A stretch of DNA of 64,000 bases from Croceitalea sp947503285 (GTDB lineage Bacteria; Bacteroidota; Bacteroidia; Flavobacteriales; Flavobacteriaceae): the NCBI RefSeq assembly GCF_036985505.1, contig NZ_BTGQ01000003.1, positions 248,001 to 312,000 on the forward strand. The letters are read 5' to 3'. Below the pieces are notes generated by a model. That model was not told the DNA's origin, searched no databases, and saw nothing but the letters and a program-made list of their open reading frames with translations. Made by a program: the position numbers and the translations under genes. Positions 26,551 to 34,937 of this stretch are shown one piece after another (position 1 is the stretch's first letter; the number at the start of each line of letters is the position of its first letter).

Positions 26551-26988
26551 TTAATTGGAAATAATGATGGAATTTCCGCTTACCCTAGTATTGTAAAATA
26601 ACAGGTCATAATAGCGATTACCGTCATCGGGGCGGTCCAATAATTGTCCGGTAAACAAGCTATACGTGAAGTCTTCACAAGAACAAACTACATTTTGTCC
26701 ATCAATGGTCATGGTAGAACAAGCGTTGGGTACGTGATTTGGGCAACTCGCTTCAAAAGCAAAGAAAGAATCCAGGCTTGTTTTCATTACAAAAGCACCG
26801 CGGGTACCAACGTTGGCATTATCAATATAGACCGGGTTGCCAATATTGTTCAAATTGGTGTAGAGCGGTAAGTTCAAATTGACTTCAAAATTAAAACCTA
26901 CCTCTTGTAAGAAGGGATTCCGATTTGTGGGGTCATTTTCGCAAGACAGGCATAACACCAAGAAAATCAATGATAACCGTAGCTTCAT
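26551..26988 (-). CDS. Lipoprotein with degenerate Rieske-like cysteine/histidine cluster
   Basis: A 145-aa protein when started at the Met of MKLRLSLIFLVLCLSC, giving a proper lipoprotein signal with lipid-anchor Cys16; the frame is open a further 34 codons but those lack signal character. The soluble part contains C82-x2-H85, C90 and C102-x-C104, followed by a Rieske-like turn (EDFTYSLFTGQ). A true Rieske site has CxH...CxxH, so the second histidine is missing and the spacing altered. It may bind a different metal or rely on a disulfide. It converges on the Gfo/Idh gene with one base between the stop codons. Confidence 0.7.
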   Translation of the reverse strand: MKLRLSLIFLVLCLSCENDPTNRNPFLQEVGFNFEVNLNLPLYTNLNNIGNPVYIDNANVGTRGAFVMKTSLDSFFAFEASCPNHVPNACSTMTIDGQNVVCSCEDFTYSLFTGQLLDRPDDGNRYYDLLFYNTRVSGNSIIISN

Positions 26989-27025
26989 AAGTGGGAATTT
27001 CCTGTAAAAATCATTAAAAATTATA

Positions 27026-27033
27026 TATCTTTG
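27026..27033 (+). promoter_or_regulatory. -7 element of greA promoter
   Basis: TATCTTTG is a perfect TAnnTTTG match. It predicts a start of transcription near 27040, right at the left arm of the leader hairpin. The -33 TTG is not evident. Confidence 0.6.
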
Positions 27034-27037
27034 CGTT

Positions 27038-27088
27038 AAATCCTCGCTAAAACTATAACAGTATATAGGCTTAGCAGAGGATTTTTTC
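27038..27088 (+). terminator. Leader terminator/attenuator upstream of greA
   Basis: Arms AAATCCTCGCTAA (27038-27050) and TTAGCAGAGGATTT (27071-27084) pair over 13 bp with a single bulge, and a T6 tract follows. The hairpin stands between the promoter and greA, ~75 bases before its start, so a ~50-nt terminated leader RNA is expected besides read-through. Confidence 0.75.
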
Positions 27089-27161
27089 AATTAAAATAAC
27101 AGTGTGACATCATGAAGATACATTGCCCTTCAAACGTCATACTGCCCAAAATAGTATGACC

Positions 27162-27638
27162 ATGAGTAAAGTATCTTATTATACCAAAGAAGGATTGAAA
27201 AACTTACGGGAAGAATTAGATCAATTAAGGGATGTAGAACGCCCCAAGGCCTCACAGGCAATTGCCGAGGCTCGTGATAAAGGCGACCTGTCTGAAAATG
27301 CAGAATATGATGCGGCCAAAGAGGCCCAAGGGCTGCTTGAAATGAAAATTTCCAAAATGGAGGAAACCCTTGCCAATGCCCGTTTAATAGACGAATCACA
27401 ATTGGATACCACAAAGGTATTAGTGCTATCTACCGTTAAGTTAAAAAACCAGACCAACGGTATGGAAATGAAGTATACCTTAGTGGCAGAGAGCGAAGCG
27501 GACTTAAAGGCAGGTAAGATCTCAGTCAATTCCCCCATAGGTAAGGGGTTATTAGGAAAATCGGTGGGCGATGTAGCAGAGATTACGGTACCTAACGGCA
27601 CCATGAAATTTGATATTTTAGAAATCACCAGATCATAG
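27162..27638 (+). CDS. greA: Transcription elongation factor GreA
   Basis: A 158-aa factor that rescues backtracked RNA polymerase by stimulating transcript cleavage. The N-terminal coiled coil (LKNLREELDQL...) carries the catalytic tip acidic pair in GDLSENAEYDAAKE, and the C-terminal FKBP-like domain ends in EITVPNGTMKFDILEI. The start MSKVSYYT was chosen because it matches the family N-terminus; an ATG two codons earlier and one 13 codons earlier add non-conserved residues. The leader contains an attenuator-like hairpin. Confidence 0.96.
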   Translation: MSKVSYYTKEGLKNLREELDQLRDVERPKASQAIAEARDKGDLSENAEYDAAKEAQGLLEMKISKMEETLANARLIDESQLDTTKVLVLSTVKLKNQTNGMEMKYTLVAESEADLKAGKISVNSPIGKGLLGKSVGDVAEITVPNGTMKFDILEITRS

Positions 27639-27707
27639 GATAGGCAAAAACAGTATATTTAATCCTGATTAAATTTTCATTAGGATCATCTAGTTTAACC
27701 AAGGGCA

Positions 27708-28100
27708 ATGGCAAGTATTTTTACCAAAATCATTAACGGAGAAATTCCATGTTACAAGATTGCGGAAGATGCTAATTTCTTTGCTTTTTTAGATATCAAT
27801 CCGAATGCTAAGGGGCATACATTATGTATACCTAAAAAGGAAGTGGATAAAATCTTCGATTTAGATGAGGCCACTTATACCGGTTTAATGGCCTTTAGCA
27901 GAAAAGTGGCCAAGGCAATTGAGGCCTCAATCGATTGCAAACGGGTGGGAATGACGGTTATTGGTCTCGAAGTACCCCATGTACATGTACATTTGATACC
28001 GCTTCAATCGATGCAAGACGCGACATTTCAACATAAAGCAAGCCATACTAAAGAAGAATTTGAAACCGTTGCGGAACGGATTAGGGCGCAGCTTAAATGA
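27708..28100 (+). CDS. HIT family protein (histidine-triad nucleotide hydrolase)
   Basis: A 130-aa member of the HINT/HIT family, with the catalytic triad motif VPHVHVHLIP near residue 88 and the N-terminal IFTKIINGEIPCYKIAEDANFFAFLDINPNAKGH signature. These enzymes hydrolyse AMP-linked substrates such as aminoacyl-AMP or adenosine phosphoramidates. It follows greA by 69 bases, a pairing often seen in this clade. Its 3' end overlaps the convergent zinc-ribbon gene by 8 bases. Confidence 0.95.
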   Translation: MASIFTKIINGEIPCYKIAEDANFFAFLDINPNAKGHTLCIPKKEVDKIFDLDEATYTGLMAFSRKVAKAIEASIDCKRVGMTVIGLEVPHVHVHLIPLQSMQDATFQHKASHTKEEFETVAERIRAQLK

Positions 28101-28443
28101 TGCCCTCAAGAAAAAGATAGGCTACCACCGCAGCGATGATTAACACGACCATGAGAAGGATAAAAAATAGTGAGGTGAATTTGATTGCCGTTTTCGCCGG
28201 GGTCACTAGTTTATTATAATACTCAAAAACACGTTCAATATCTGGGGTCCAGTTCACGGGATAAATCATTGAAAAGCATTTTTTGCACTTGATTTCATGG
28301 GTTACCTCATTTGTCGTCTTTTTGAATAAGGCGTTGTAGGTATGTTTTTGATAGAACGATAATTTCAGTTCTTGATTAAAACATTCCGGACAATTGTTGG
28401 TAATATCCGCTTCTTTGATTACGACCATTTTTTGCTTTGCCAT
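28093..28443 (-). CDS. Zinc-ribbon membrane protein, unknown function
   Basis: A 116-aa protein with two CxxC pairs (NCPECFN near 17-20 and CKKC near 53-56) that can form a zinc ribbon. A single strong C-terminal transmembrane helix (~88-112) follows, so the metal domain would face the cytosol as a tail-anchored protein. No named family is recognised. It lies one base downstream of a histidine kinase gene and may be its accessory or target. Confidence 0.7.
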   Translation of the reverse strand: MAKQKMVVIKEADITNNCPECFNQELKLSFYQKHTYNALFKKTTNEVTHEIKCKKCFSMIYPVNWTPDIERVFEYYNKLVTPAKTAIKFTSLFFILLMVVLIIAAVVAYLFLEGII

Positions 28444-28444
28444 G

Positions 28445-29593
28445 TTAATCGACTGCTTTTAATGAAATTTGCATAATAGTGCCTTCTTTACTGGAAGTAA
28501 GAACTTTGATCCTACCTTTATGGTATTCCTCAATTATCCTTTTAACCAAAGACAGGCCGAGCCCCCAACCTCTTTTCTTAGTTGTCACACCAGGGTTGAA
28601 AATGGTTTGGTAATCACTTTTTGAAATACCATGTCCGGTATCTGAAATAAGGATATGGACCAGGTTTCCGTTTTTTTCAATATGAATGGCGATGTTGCCT
28701 TTGCCTTTCATGGCATCGATACCATTTTTGACCAGATTTTCGATACTCCAATTGTATAACGCCGGGTTTAGCAAGACCGGTAGTTTTTCAATGTCAGAAC
28801 CAAAGGTGAAATGGATGAGTTTCGAACTTCTTCGTTTCAGGTATTGATATGCCTTTTCAGTTTCTGATACAATGTCGTGCAAAGCAAGCTCAGGTACCGA
28901 ACCCACTTTTGAAAAACGCTCTGTAATCGTTTGAAGACGGTCAATATCCTTTTCAATCTCTTTGGTGATTTCAGGACTGATTTTTTCTGACTTCAAAATT
29001 TCGTTCCAGCCCAATAAAGAAGTAAGGGGTGTGCCTATTTGGTGGGCAGTCTCCTTCGCCATACCGGCCCATAGCTTGTTCTGTTCAGAAGCCTTATTGG
29101 TTTTAAAGAAGAAGAATATAACGGCCCCAAATAAAAATATAATAAGTAATAGGGCAATGGGGTAATATTTCAATTTATTCAATACTTCGGAATTTCCGTA
29201 ATACAACATCGCGAGTTCCTCACCCTTATAGGTCATTGGAATCGGTTCATTTTCGTTTTTGAATTTCTTAATCGTACGTTGCAGCTGCATAGAGTCTTGT
29301 ATGCCATCTGGGGGAATGTTATGCGTTTTTACGGATCCATTCTTATTGACCAAGATCATTGGGGTGGTCGTATTGTTCTGTAGAATTTGAACGGGTAGGT
29401 TGCCCAGTTCCACATCTACAGGGGCGTTGTCGATCTCTGCTTGGGCCGCGGCCCAATTTTCAATTTTCAACCGTTCTTCCTGCTTGAATTTTTCAAAGAA
29501 GATATTTGTGTTCCAGAGGATTAGGCTGACAATGACAAAAGCCGAAATCAGTAGGATGATATTTGAAGTTCGCCTTTTAGGGTTGAATTTCAT
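28445..29593 (-). CDS. Sensor histidine kinase
   Basis: A 382-aa membrane kinase when started at MKFNPKRRTSN; the frame extends 13 codons further but that start lies before an odd hydrophobic lead. Two helices (about 11-29 and 138-158) enclose an extracytoplasmic domain of ~105 residues. The dimerisation/phosphoacceptor helix has MAKETAHQIGTPLTSLLGW with the phospho-His. HATPase motifs NLVKNGIDAMKGKG, DTGHGI and GWGLGLSLVKRI follow. No response regulator gene is adjacent, so it is an orphan kinase in this window, paired only with the small zinc-ribbon membrane protein. Confidence 0.92.
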   Translation of the reverse strand: MKFNPKRRTSNIILLISAFVIVSLILWNTNIFFEKFKQEERLKIENWAAAQAEIDNAPVDVELGNLPVQILQNNTTTPMILVNKNGSVKTHNIPPDGIQDSMQLQRTIKKFKNENEPIPMTYKGEELAMLYYGNSEVLNKLKYYPIALLLIIFLFGAVIFFFFKTNKASEQNKLWAGMAKETAHQIGTPLTSLLGWNEILKSEKISPEITKEIEKDIDRLQTITERFSKVGSVPELALHDIVSETEKAYQYLKRRSSKLIHFTFGSDIEKLPVLLNPALYNWSIENLVKNGIDAMKGKGNIAIHIEKNGNLVHILISDTGHGISKSDYQTIFNPGVTTKKRGWGLGLSLVKRIIEEYHKGRIKVLTSSKEGTIMQISLKAVD

Positions 29594-29663
29594 TAAAATA
29601 CGTATTGCTATCAAAGATAACGTAAAAAGCAAGGATTTGTTGAAAACCCCATTCGTCAGACCG

Positions 29664-29693
29664 TTTGATTGGATGTGATTTTACGTATTTTTG
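29664..29693 (+). promoter_or_regulatory. Promoter of the DUF3127 gene
   Basis: TTTG at 29664-29667 and TATTTTTG at 29686-29693 match -33 and -7 with an 18-base spacer. The predicted RNA start lies ~10-15 bases before the ATG at 29716, which supports that start over the upstream in-frame codon. Confidence 0.75.
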
Positions 29694-29715
29694 GCTCTTA
29701 TTAAATGAGAATATA

Positions 29716-30093
29716 ATGGAAGTTCAGGGAAGAATAAAAATGATAGATGAAACCAAGACATATGGTAATAACGGTTTCAGAAAACGAGAGGTGGTTATAA
29801 CGACGGAAGAGCAATATCCGCAGCATATTTTGGTCGAATTTGTTCAAGATAAATGTGATTTGCTCAACAGTTACAATGAGGGCCAGATGGTGAAGGTAAG
29901 TATCAACCTTAGGGGGCGTGAATGGGTGAATCCCCAAGGTGAGACTAAGTATTTCAACTCCGTTCAAGGTTGGCGTATCGAGAATTTACAACAAGAAACG
30001 GCACCAGGGGGTATGCCCCCGGTTCCTCCGATGGAAGCTTTTGAGCCGGCTGATGATCTCAACGAAGAAGAGCATGACGATCTGCCATTCTAA
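29716..30093 (+). CDS. DUF3127 single-stranded-DNA-binding-like protein with SSB-type tail
   Basis: A 125-aa protein. Residues 1-~95 match DUF3127 (MEVQGRIKMIDETKTYGNNGFRKREVVITTEE, GREWVNPQGETKYFNSVQGWRIE), an OB-fold-like family of Bacteroidota. A proline-rich linker leads to an acidic end DDLNEEEHDDLPF. The final DDLPF mimics the DDDIPF tip by which SSB recruits repair and replication enzymes. The protein probably binds nucleic acid and uses its tail to dock partners; both are inferences. The promoter fixes the start at this ATG, since the longer frame would begin upstream of the -7 element. Confidence 0.85.
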   Translation: MEVQGRIKMIDETKTYGNNGFRKREVVITTEEQYPQHILVEFVQDKCDLLNSYNEGQMVKVSINLRGREWVNPQGETKYFNSVQGWRIENLQQETAPGGMPPVPPMEAFEPADDLNEEEHDDLPF

Positions 30094-30096
30094 CGA

Positions 30097-31473
30097 ATGC
30101 GCCTTACCAAGTTTATAGCGCATATTTTTAGAAGGTATTTGCCTTCGCCCTTCACTATTGCGGTACTTTTGACGCTCTTAACCTTTGCAATAGCGTTTTT
30201 CTTCACAAGCAGTTCGGTAGAACAAAACCATCTATTCGCCATATTTTCTTATTGGGAAAATGGTATTTGGAACAATGACCTATTGGTATTCGCTTACCAA
30301 ATGATGCTGATTTTGGTATTAGGCCATGTATTGGTGCTTAGTAAGCCCATGAAAGGTGTTATCTCAAGCATTGTAAAGCATGTGAGGAATACTTCAAATG
30401 CTGCTGTTTTAGTAGTGGTATCGACCATGATGGTTTCTTTTTTCAATTGGGGATTGGGATTGATTTTTGGGGCGCTATTGGCCCGTAAGGTGGGAGAGTA
30501 TGCACAAGGGAATGGAATACCTTTGAATTATCCACTTATAGGGGCTTGTGGTTACGCCGGGCTTATGGTTTGGCATGGCGGAATAAGTGGCTCAGCTCCC
30601 ATAAAGGTTTCAGAGGATGGACACTTAAAAAGCCTAATGCAGTTTGTTTCAACTGATGAATGGCTAACGAAATTACCAGTATCAATTTCTACTTCGTCCA
30701 CGGTATTCAGTCTTTCAAATATTCTAATTTTCACCGTAGTGCTGATCACCATCTCACTTTTGGTCTTTTATTTAGGTAAACGAACCGCGCCAACCAAAAT
30801 GGATTTGACCAAGTACGCTTTCAAAGCTAGGTCGAAAGAAGGACTTGTCGGTGCTGAGAAGTTGGATTTTTCGAGACCATTGGCGCTGACGTTCGGTGTT
30901 TTGATTCTACTGGTATTTTTAATTCAATACCTGCCGGCATTACGTAAGTTGAATATTACACCGAATATGCTTAATTTTTTTATGCTGGGGCTCGCCATCA
31001 TACTTCATGGTAATTTTCAAAGTTTTTTGGCTGCTGTAGATAGTGCCATTAAAGACGTAGCTGGTATTTTGATACAATTTCCACTTTATTTCGGGGTTAT
31101 GGGCATTATGGCCAACAGCGGAATGATCGATCGGATTTCCAATTTTTTTGTGACAATAAGTACGGATGCTACTTTACCTATCTTCACATTTTTCAGTGCA
31201 GGCCTCGTAAATGTTTTCGTGCCCAGTGGGGGAGGGCAATGGGCGATTCAGGGCCCTCTGGTAATCCAGTCCGCTTTACAATTGAACGTACCGCTACCAA
31301 AAGCCGTAATGGCATTGGCCTACGGCGATCAGATTACGAATATGTTACAACCTTTCTGGGCACTTCCGCTATTGGCGATTACCAAGTTGCGTGCAAAGGA
31401 AATATTGCCCTATACCCTGTTGTTTATGTTGGTCGGAAGTATAATTTATATTGTAGGATTGCTACTGTTTTAG
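30097..31473 (+). CDS. Short-chain fatty acid transporter, AtoE-like
   Basis: A 458-aa inner-membrane protein with about twelve helices. The segments RRYLPSPFTIAVLLTLL at the start, YPLIGACGYAGLMVWHGGISGSAPI, and FVPSGGGQWAIQGP fit the AtoE/TIGR00366 short-chain fatty acid transporter family. It would import acetoacetate, butyrate or similar acids. It starts 3 bases after the DUF3127 stop and so shares its transcript, a functional link that is not obvious. Confidence 0.9.
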   Translation: MRLTKFIAHIFRRYLPSPFTIAVLLTLLTFAIAFFFTSSSVEQNHLFAIFSYWENGIWNNDLLVFAYQMMLILVLGHVLVLSKPMKGVISSIVKHVRNTSNAAVLVVVSTMMVSFFNWGLGLIFGALLARKVGEYAQGNGIPLNYPLIGACGYAGLMVWHGGISGSAPIKVSEDGHLKSLMQFVSTDEWLTKLPVSISTSSTVFSLSNILIFTVVLITISLLVFYLGKRTAPTKMDLTKYAFKARSKEGLVGAEKLDFSRPLALTFGVLILLVFLIQYLPALRKLNITPNMLNFFMLGLAIILHGNFQSFLAAVDSAIKDVAGILIQFPLYFGVMGIMANSGMIDRISNFFVTISTDATLPIFTFFSAGLVNVFVPSGGGQWAIQGPLVIQSALQLNVPLPKAVMALAYGDQITNMLQPFWALPLLAITKLRAKEILPYTLLFMLVGSIIYIVGLLLF

Positions 31474-31509
31474 TGGAAGATTGGCTAATTTTAGTCGAAA
31501 ATTGCTGCG

Positions 31510-32178
31510 ATGGAAAACAAGGGTAAGAATAAGCCATTGTTTTTTTTGAATGATAGGTTGTATTTTCCTCCGGTAACGGAGGCCAATGCCGAGGGTTTGT
31601 TGGCAGTTGGGGGCGACCTGTCTCCTGAAAGACTACTTCTTGCCTACCAAAACGGAATATTTCCTTGGTTTAATGAAGATGACCTTATCCTGTGGTGGTC
31701 GCCGGATCCCAGAATGGTGCTTTATCCCCAAAAGCTCAAAGTATCGAAAAGCATGCAAAAAATCATGAACGGCGATCAATTTAGGTTGACCATGGACACT
31801 TGCTTTGATGAGGTAGTCGAACAATGTGCACTATTGAAAAGAAAAGGACAAGAAGGTACTTGGATCACCCCTAAAATGAAGGAAGCCTATGCGCAATTGC
31901 ATGAAAAAGGTTTTGCAAGGTCTTATGAGGTTTGGCAAGATGATAAATTGGTCGGCGGGCTGTATGGTATAGACCTTGAAACTATTTTTTGTGGTGAAAG
32001 CATGTTCAGTTCGGTGTCAAACGCCTCTAAATTCGCCTTCATTAAGCTTGCGCAAGAGTTAGAAAAGAAAGCGTACCAACTTATCGACTGTCAAGTTTAC
32101 ACCAGACATTTAGAGAGTTTGGGTGCTGAAGAAATAGCAAGGGCTGATTTTATTGAGATCTTAAAGGGAAAAGTTTAG
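31510..32178 (+). CDS. aat: Leucyl/phenylalanyl-tRNA--protein transferase
   Basis: A 222-aa enzyme adding Leu or Phe from tRNA to proteins with N-terminal Arg or Lys, marking them for ClpAP by the N-end rule. The hallmark segments are present: ANAEGLLAVGGDLSPERLLLAYQNGIFPWF, LWWSPDPRMVL, EVWQDDKLVGGLYGIDL and GESMFSS. Length fits (200-240 aa). It lies 36 bases after the AtoE-like gene and overlaps the convergent DUF2490 gene by 18 bases. Confidence 0.97.
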   Translation: MENKGKNKPLFFLNDRLYFPPVTEANAEGLLAVGGDLSPERLLLAYQNGIFPWFNEDDLILWWSPDPRMVLYPQKLKVSKSMQKIMNGDQFRLTMDTCFDEVVEQCALLKRKGQEGTWITPKMKEAYAQLHEKGFARSYEVWQDDKLVGGLYGIDLETIFCGESMFSSVSNASKFAFIKLAQELEKKAYQLIDCQVYTRHLESLGAEEIARADFIEILKGKV

Positions 32179-32856
32179 ATTGGTCAATATAAAGAAGACG
32201 TTTTCGAGATTTTGGCCATAGTCTTCAAATCGATATTCAGAACCGATTTGAACTTTGGTCTTCTGACTTAATTTCCAACCGATGTGTGCCGTCAACCTCA
32301 AGTCATATTGGGGCTTTAACGATTTTGCCACACTAAGTAGGTTCTCTAGGTTTCCTACCAAATAGGGTTCTCCAATATCTAATTTTTCACCCTTTAGAGG
32401 GAAATCCAAACTAAAACGGTATCGAAACCGATGAACTGTACGGATAGTTGAAATTCGTTGCTCTGATCGAAGCCGATGGCCATAACGAACGCTTAACGGC
32501 CTGTTTTGAATATTGTACTGTTGTGTTAATCGAAGTTCATTCGAACTATTTTCAAAAACGTCTCGAAATCGGTACAAAATTCCGAGCGCAATACTTTGAT
32601 TTTCCCTAATGCGAAGATTTGAAAAATGAACGACATCCACTTGACGTGTGTTTAGCGTGGCAGTTTCATCCTCATAAATGAAATTACGGTTTTGAACTGA
32701 AAAGTTATGCGAATAGGTACTGGTCAAATCGTAGTTTACCGCTACGGAAGGTTGCCAAAATGCCGTAAAGTTTTCTTGTGAAAAACCGAGTGACGCATTT
32801 AAAAGGCACACCAAAGAAAAGAACCATTTACGGCATTCAGTATAGTACATGGTCAT
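32161..32856 (-). CDS. DUF2490-like outer-membrane beta-barrel protein
   Basis: A 231-aa exported protein (signal ending SLGFSQ). The repeated amphipathic beta-strands and terminal NLNFSL are those of a small barrel; the WQPSVAVNYDLTSTYSHNF start and RYGHRLRSEQR segment resemble DUF2490. Function is unknown. The ATG overlaps the end of the upstream gene by 20 bases, so the two are coupled. A start two codons later (MYYTE) is equally possible. Confidence 0.75.
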   Translation of the reverse strand: MTMYYTECRKWFFSLVCLLNASLGFSQENFTAFWQPSVAVNYDLTSTYSHNFSVQNRNFIYEDETATLNTRQVDVVHFSNLRIRENQSIALGILYRFRDVFENSSNELRLTQQYNIQNRPLSVRYGHRLRSEQRISTIRTVHRFRYRFSLDFPLKGEKLDIGEPYLVGNLENLLSVAKSLKPQYDLRLTAHIGWKLSQKTKVQIGSEYRFEDYGQNLENVFFILTNLNFSL

Positions 32857-33412
32857 AATTTGGATCTACCAATTTTCGCGTACTTAAAAAATTTCCATTG
32901 GCGTCGAATGTAATTTCATATGATACGTAACCACTTTTGGTTTTAGTGCTTACGATGAGCTCATAGTTGATGTCAGGTAACAGTAAATTTTGAAACGCCG
33001 CTTTCAATACCTGAAGAGTACTTCGGTTTCCAAGGGGGTACTGTTGTTGTATTTTCTTGATTTTAGGGTTTTCGTAATTGGCCCCTAAATAGTGTTGAAG
33101 GGTAAGCCAGGTTTCGCTGGGGAGGTCTTTTTCCCTTATAATGAATTCTACGTCCTCTAGTTTGCCCAACGAATCGAATTCTACACTATACTTTAACCTG
33201 TCTTTTTTGAATTTGGATTCATAACTGATTTTTTTTCCGTCAAACTCTTTATAGAATCGAATACGTTTTGCGTCGGTAAAGTAAGGTTGAAGGGATTTTA
33301 AGGCGATTTCTGGAAATTCATCCCCTTCAATTCGAAACTCTTGTTCCTTCTTTACTTGGGCCGTGAGGGCGAGGCAACCGATAAACAATAAAATGAACAG
33401 CTTAAACTTCAT
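32837..33412 (-). CDS. Exported hypothetical protein
   Basis: A 191-aa protein starting at MKFKLFILLFIGCLALTAQ, a clear signal peptide; the open frame extends 14 codons upstream into tag, where it lacks signal character. The mature part is charged and beta-rich with PepSY-like alternation (FPEIALKSLQPYF, VSYEITFDANGNFLSTR), but no family can be assigned with confidence. It overlaps tag by 11 bases upstream and the DUF2490 gene by 20 bases downstream, forming a three-gene operon. Confidence 0.7.
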   Translation of the reverse strand: MKFKLFILLFIGCLALTAQVKKEQEFRIEGDEFPEIALKSLQPYFTDAKRIRFYKEFDGKKISYESKFKKDRLKYSVEFDSLGKLEDVEFIIREKDLPSETWLTLQHYLGANYENPKIKKIQQQYPLGNRSTLQVLKAAFQNLLLPDINYELIVSTKTKSGYVSYEITFDANGNFLSTRKLVDPNYDHVLY

Positions 33413-33965
33413 GGTATCTAAAACAATTGGTTTCATGATCGTTGACCATACCAATGGCCTGCATGGTAGCGTAAACTACTGTACTGCCTACAAATTTAAA
33501 CCCCCTTTTCTTTAAATCTTTACTAAGCCTATCTGAAAGTTCGGTCTTTGCTGGGGCATCTTTATAGTTTTCAAAGCTGTTTTTAATCGGTTTTCCGTCA
33601 ACAAACCCCCAAATATACCGGCTAAAACTCCCGAACTCTTTTTGTACTTCAATAAAGGCCTGGGCATTTGATACTGTAGCATTCACCTTGAGCTTATTTC
33701 GTATGATACCGGAATCTTGTAAAAGGGCAGCAATTTTTTCGTGATCGTATAATGCTATTTTTTGGTAGTCAAAGTTATCAAAGGCCCGCCTGAAGTTTTC
33801 GCGCTTTCTTAAAACCGTAATCCAACTTAAGCCGGCCTGAAATGTTTCCAATATCAAAAATTCGAACAGTTTATCGTCATCTTTTAGGGGTAGGCCCCAT
33901 TCAACATCATGGTAAGCCTCGTAAAGCGTGTCACCCACGCACCATCCGCATCGGTATTTTTCCAT
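33402..33965 (-). CDS. tag: DNA-3-methyladenine glycosylase I
   Basis: A 187-aa base-excision repair enzyme that removes 3-methyladenine. It has the TAG signature: CGWC near the N-terminus, YHDVEWGLP, FQAGLSWITVLRKRENFRRAF, and the C-terminal HETNCFRYH. The zinc ligands (first Cys, His of YHD, His and Cys of HxxxC) are all in place. It is first in a small operon with two exported proteins and ends 11 bases inside the next gene. Confidence 0.97.
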   Translation of the reverse strand: MEKYRCGWCVGDTLYEAYHDVEWGLPLKDDDKLFEFLILETFQAGLSWITVLRKRENFRRAFDNFDYQKIALYDHEKIAALLQDSGIIRNKLKVNATVSNAQAFIEVQKEFGSFSRYIWGFVDGKPIKNSFENYKDAPAKTELSDRLSKDLKKRGFKFVGSTVVYATMQAIGMVNDHETNCFRYHEV

Positions 33966-33971
33966 CTTGTA

Positions 33972-34934
33972 CTAGAAGTTTTGTACAATATACATATAAA
34001 GGGGCATGCCCAAGGTAATGTTGAATGGAAAGGTTATGGCCAACGCCATGGGTAGGTATAGGCTGGGGTTCGCCTTGGGCGCTGCCAATCGCATTGCTGC
34101 CGGCACCGCAATATAAGATGCGCTTGCCGCAAGAATGGCAAAAAGAAAGCGATTACCCTCAGTACCTGTGATAAATTGACTGAACCACGCCACAAAGATG
34201 CCATTGATAATGGGTACGACAAGGGCGAATATAAGTGCAGAACTCCCCTTTTTTATAAAATCCTTGAGTTTTCGACCACTGGTAATTCCCATGTCTAAAA
34301 GAAATACGGCCAAAAACCCTTTGAAGATATCCGTGGTAAACGGTTTAATACCCTCGGCCTGTTGATCACTGGCCAAAAACCCTATGACCAAACTGCCTAA
34401 TATCAAAAGTACCGAGCCATTGGTCAAGGCATGGTGCAATACTTTTTTAATGTCACCATTTTTAGGTTTTTCCTTTTTAAAGAAAGCCATCAAGAGCACC
34501 CCGACAATAATCGAGGGAGCTTCCATAAGGGCCATAACGGCAACCATATGTCCACCAAAATGAATTTGCTCCATCTCAAGAAAAGTAAGTGCGGTCACGA
34601 AGGTGACCGCACTTACTGAACCATAGGCCGCTGCAATTGCACCCGAGTTTTCCACCGAGAACTTTCTTCGCAGTATAAAATAGGCATAAATGGGTACTAA
34701 AACGGCGAGCACGATTCCGAAGATGAGTGACCAAATAATTTCCATATTCAGCTCGCTGTGCGAAAGCTCGATTCCCCCTTTGAAACCTATAGCAAAAAGC
34801 AGGTATAATGATATGAACTTTGATGAGTTTGGTGGTATTTCTAAATCACTTTTGAGCTGTACGGCTAGTATTCCCAAAAAGAAGAACAATAATGCCGGAT
34901 TTGTCAAATTATCAACCAGTAGGTGTAGATCCAT
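33972..34934 (-). CDS. Sodium-dependent bicarbonate transporter, SbtA family
   Basis: A 320-aa inner-membrane protein with about ten helices. The start NLTNPALLFFFLGILAVQLKSDLEIP and the LYLLFAIGFKGGIEL segment are diagnostic of SbtA/DUF897. It would import HCO3- with Na+, here for anaplerotic carboxylations in a heterotroph. There is no SbtB (PII-like) gene beside it. Instead two small genes precede it on the same strand and a LysR regulator is divergent, a likely regulatory unit. Confidence 0.92.
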   Translation of the reverse strand: MDLHLLVDNLTNPALLFFFLGILAVQLKSDLEIPPNSSKFISLYLLFAIGFKGGIELSHSELNMEIIWSLIFGIVLAVLVPIYAYFILRRKFSVENSGAIAAAYGSVSAVTFVTALTFLEMEQIHFGGHMVAVMALMEAPSIIVGVLLMAFFKKEKPKNGDIKKVLHHALTNGSVLLILGSLVIGFLASDQQAEGIKPFTTDIFKGFLAVFLLDMGITSGRKLKDFIKKGSSALIFALVVPIINGIFVAWFSQFITGTEGNRFLFAILAASASYIAVPAAMRLAAPKANPSLYLPMALAITFPFNITLGMPLYMYIVQNF

Positions 34935-34937
34935 GTA

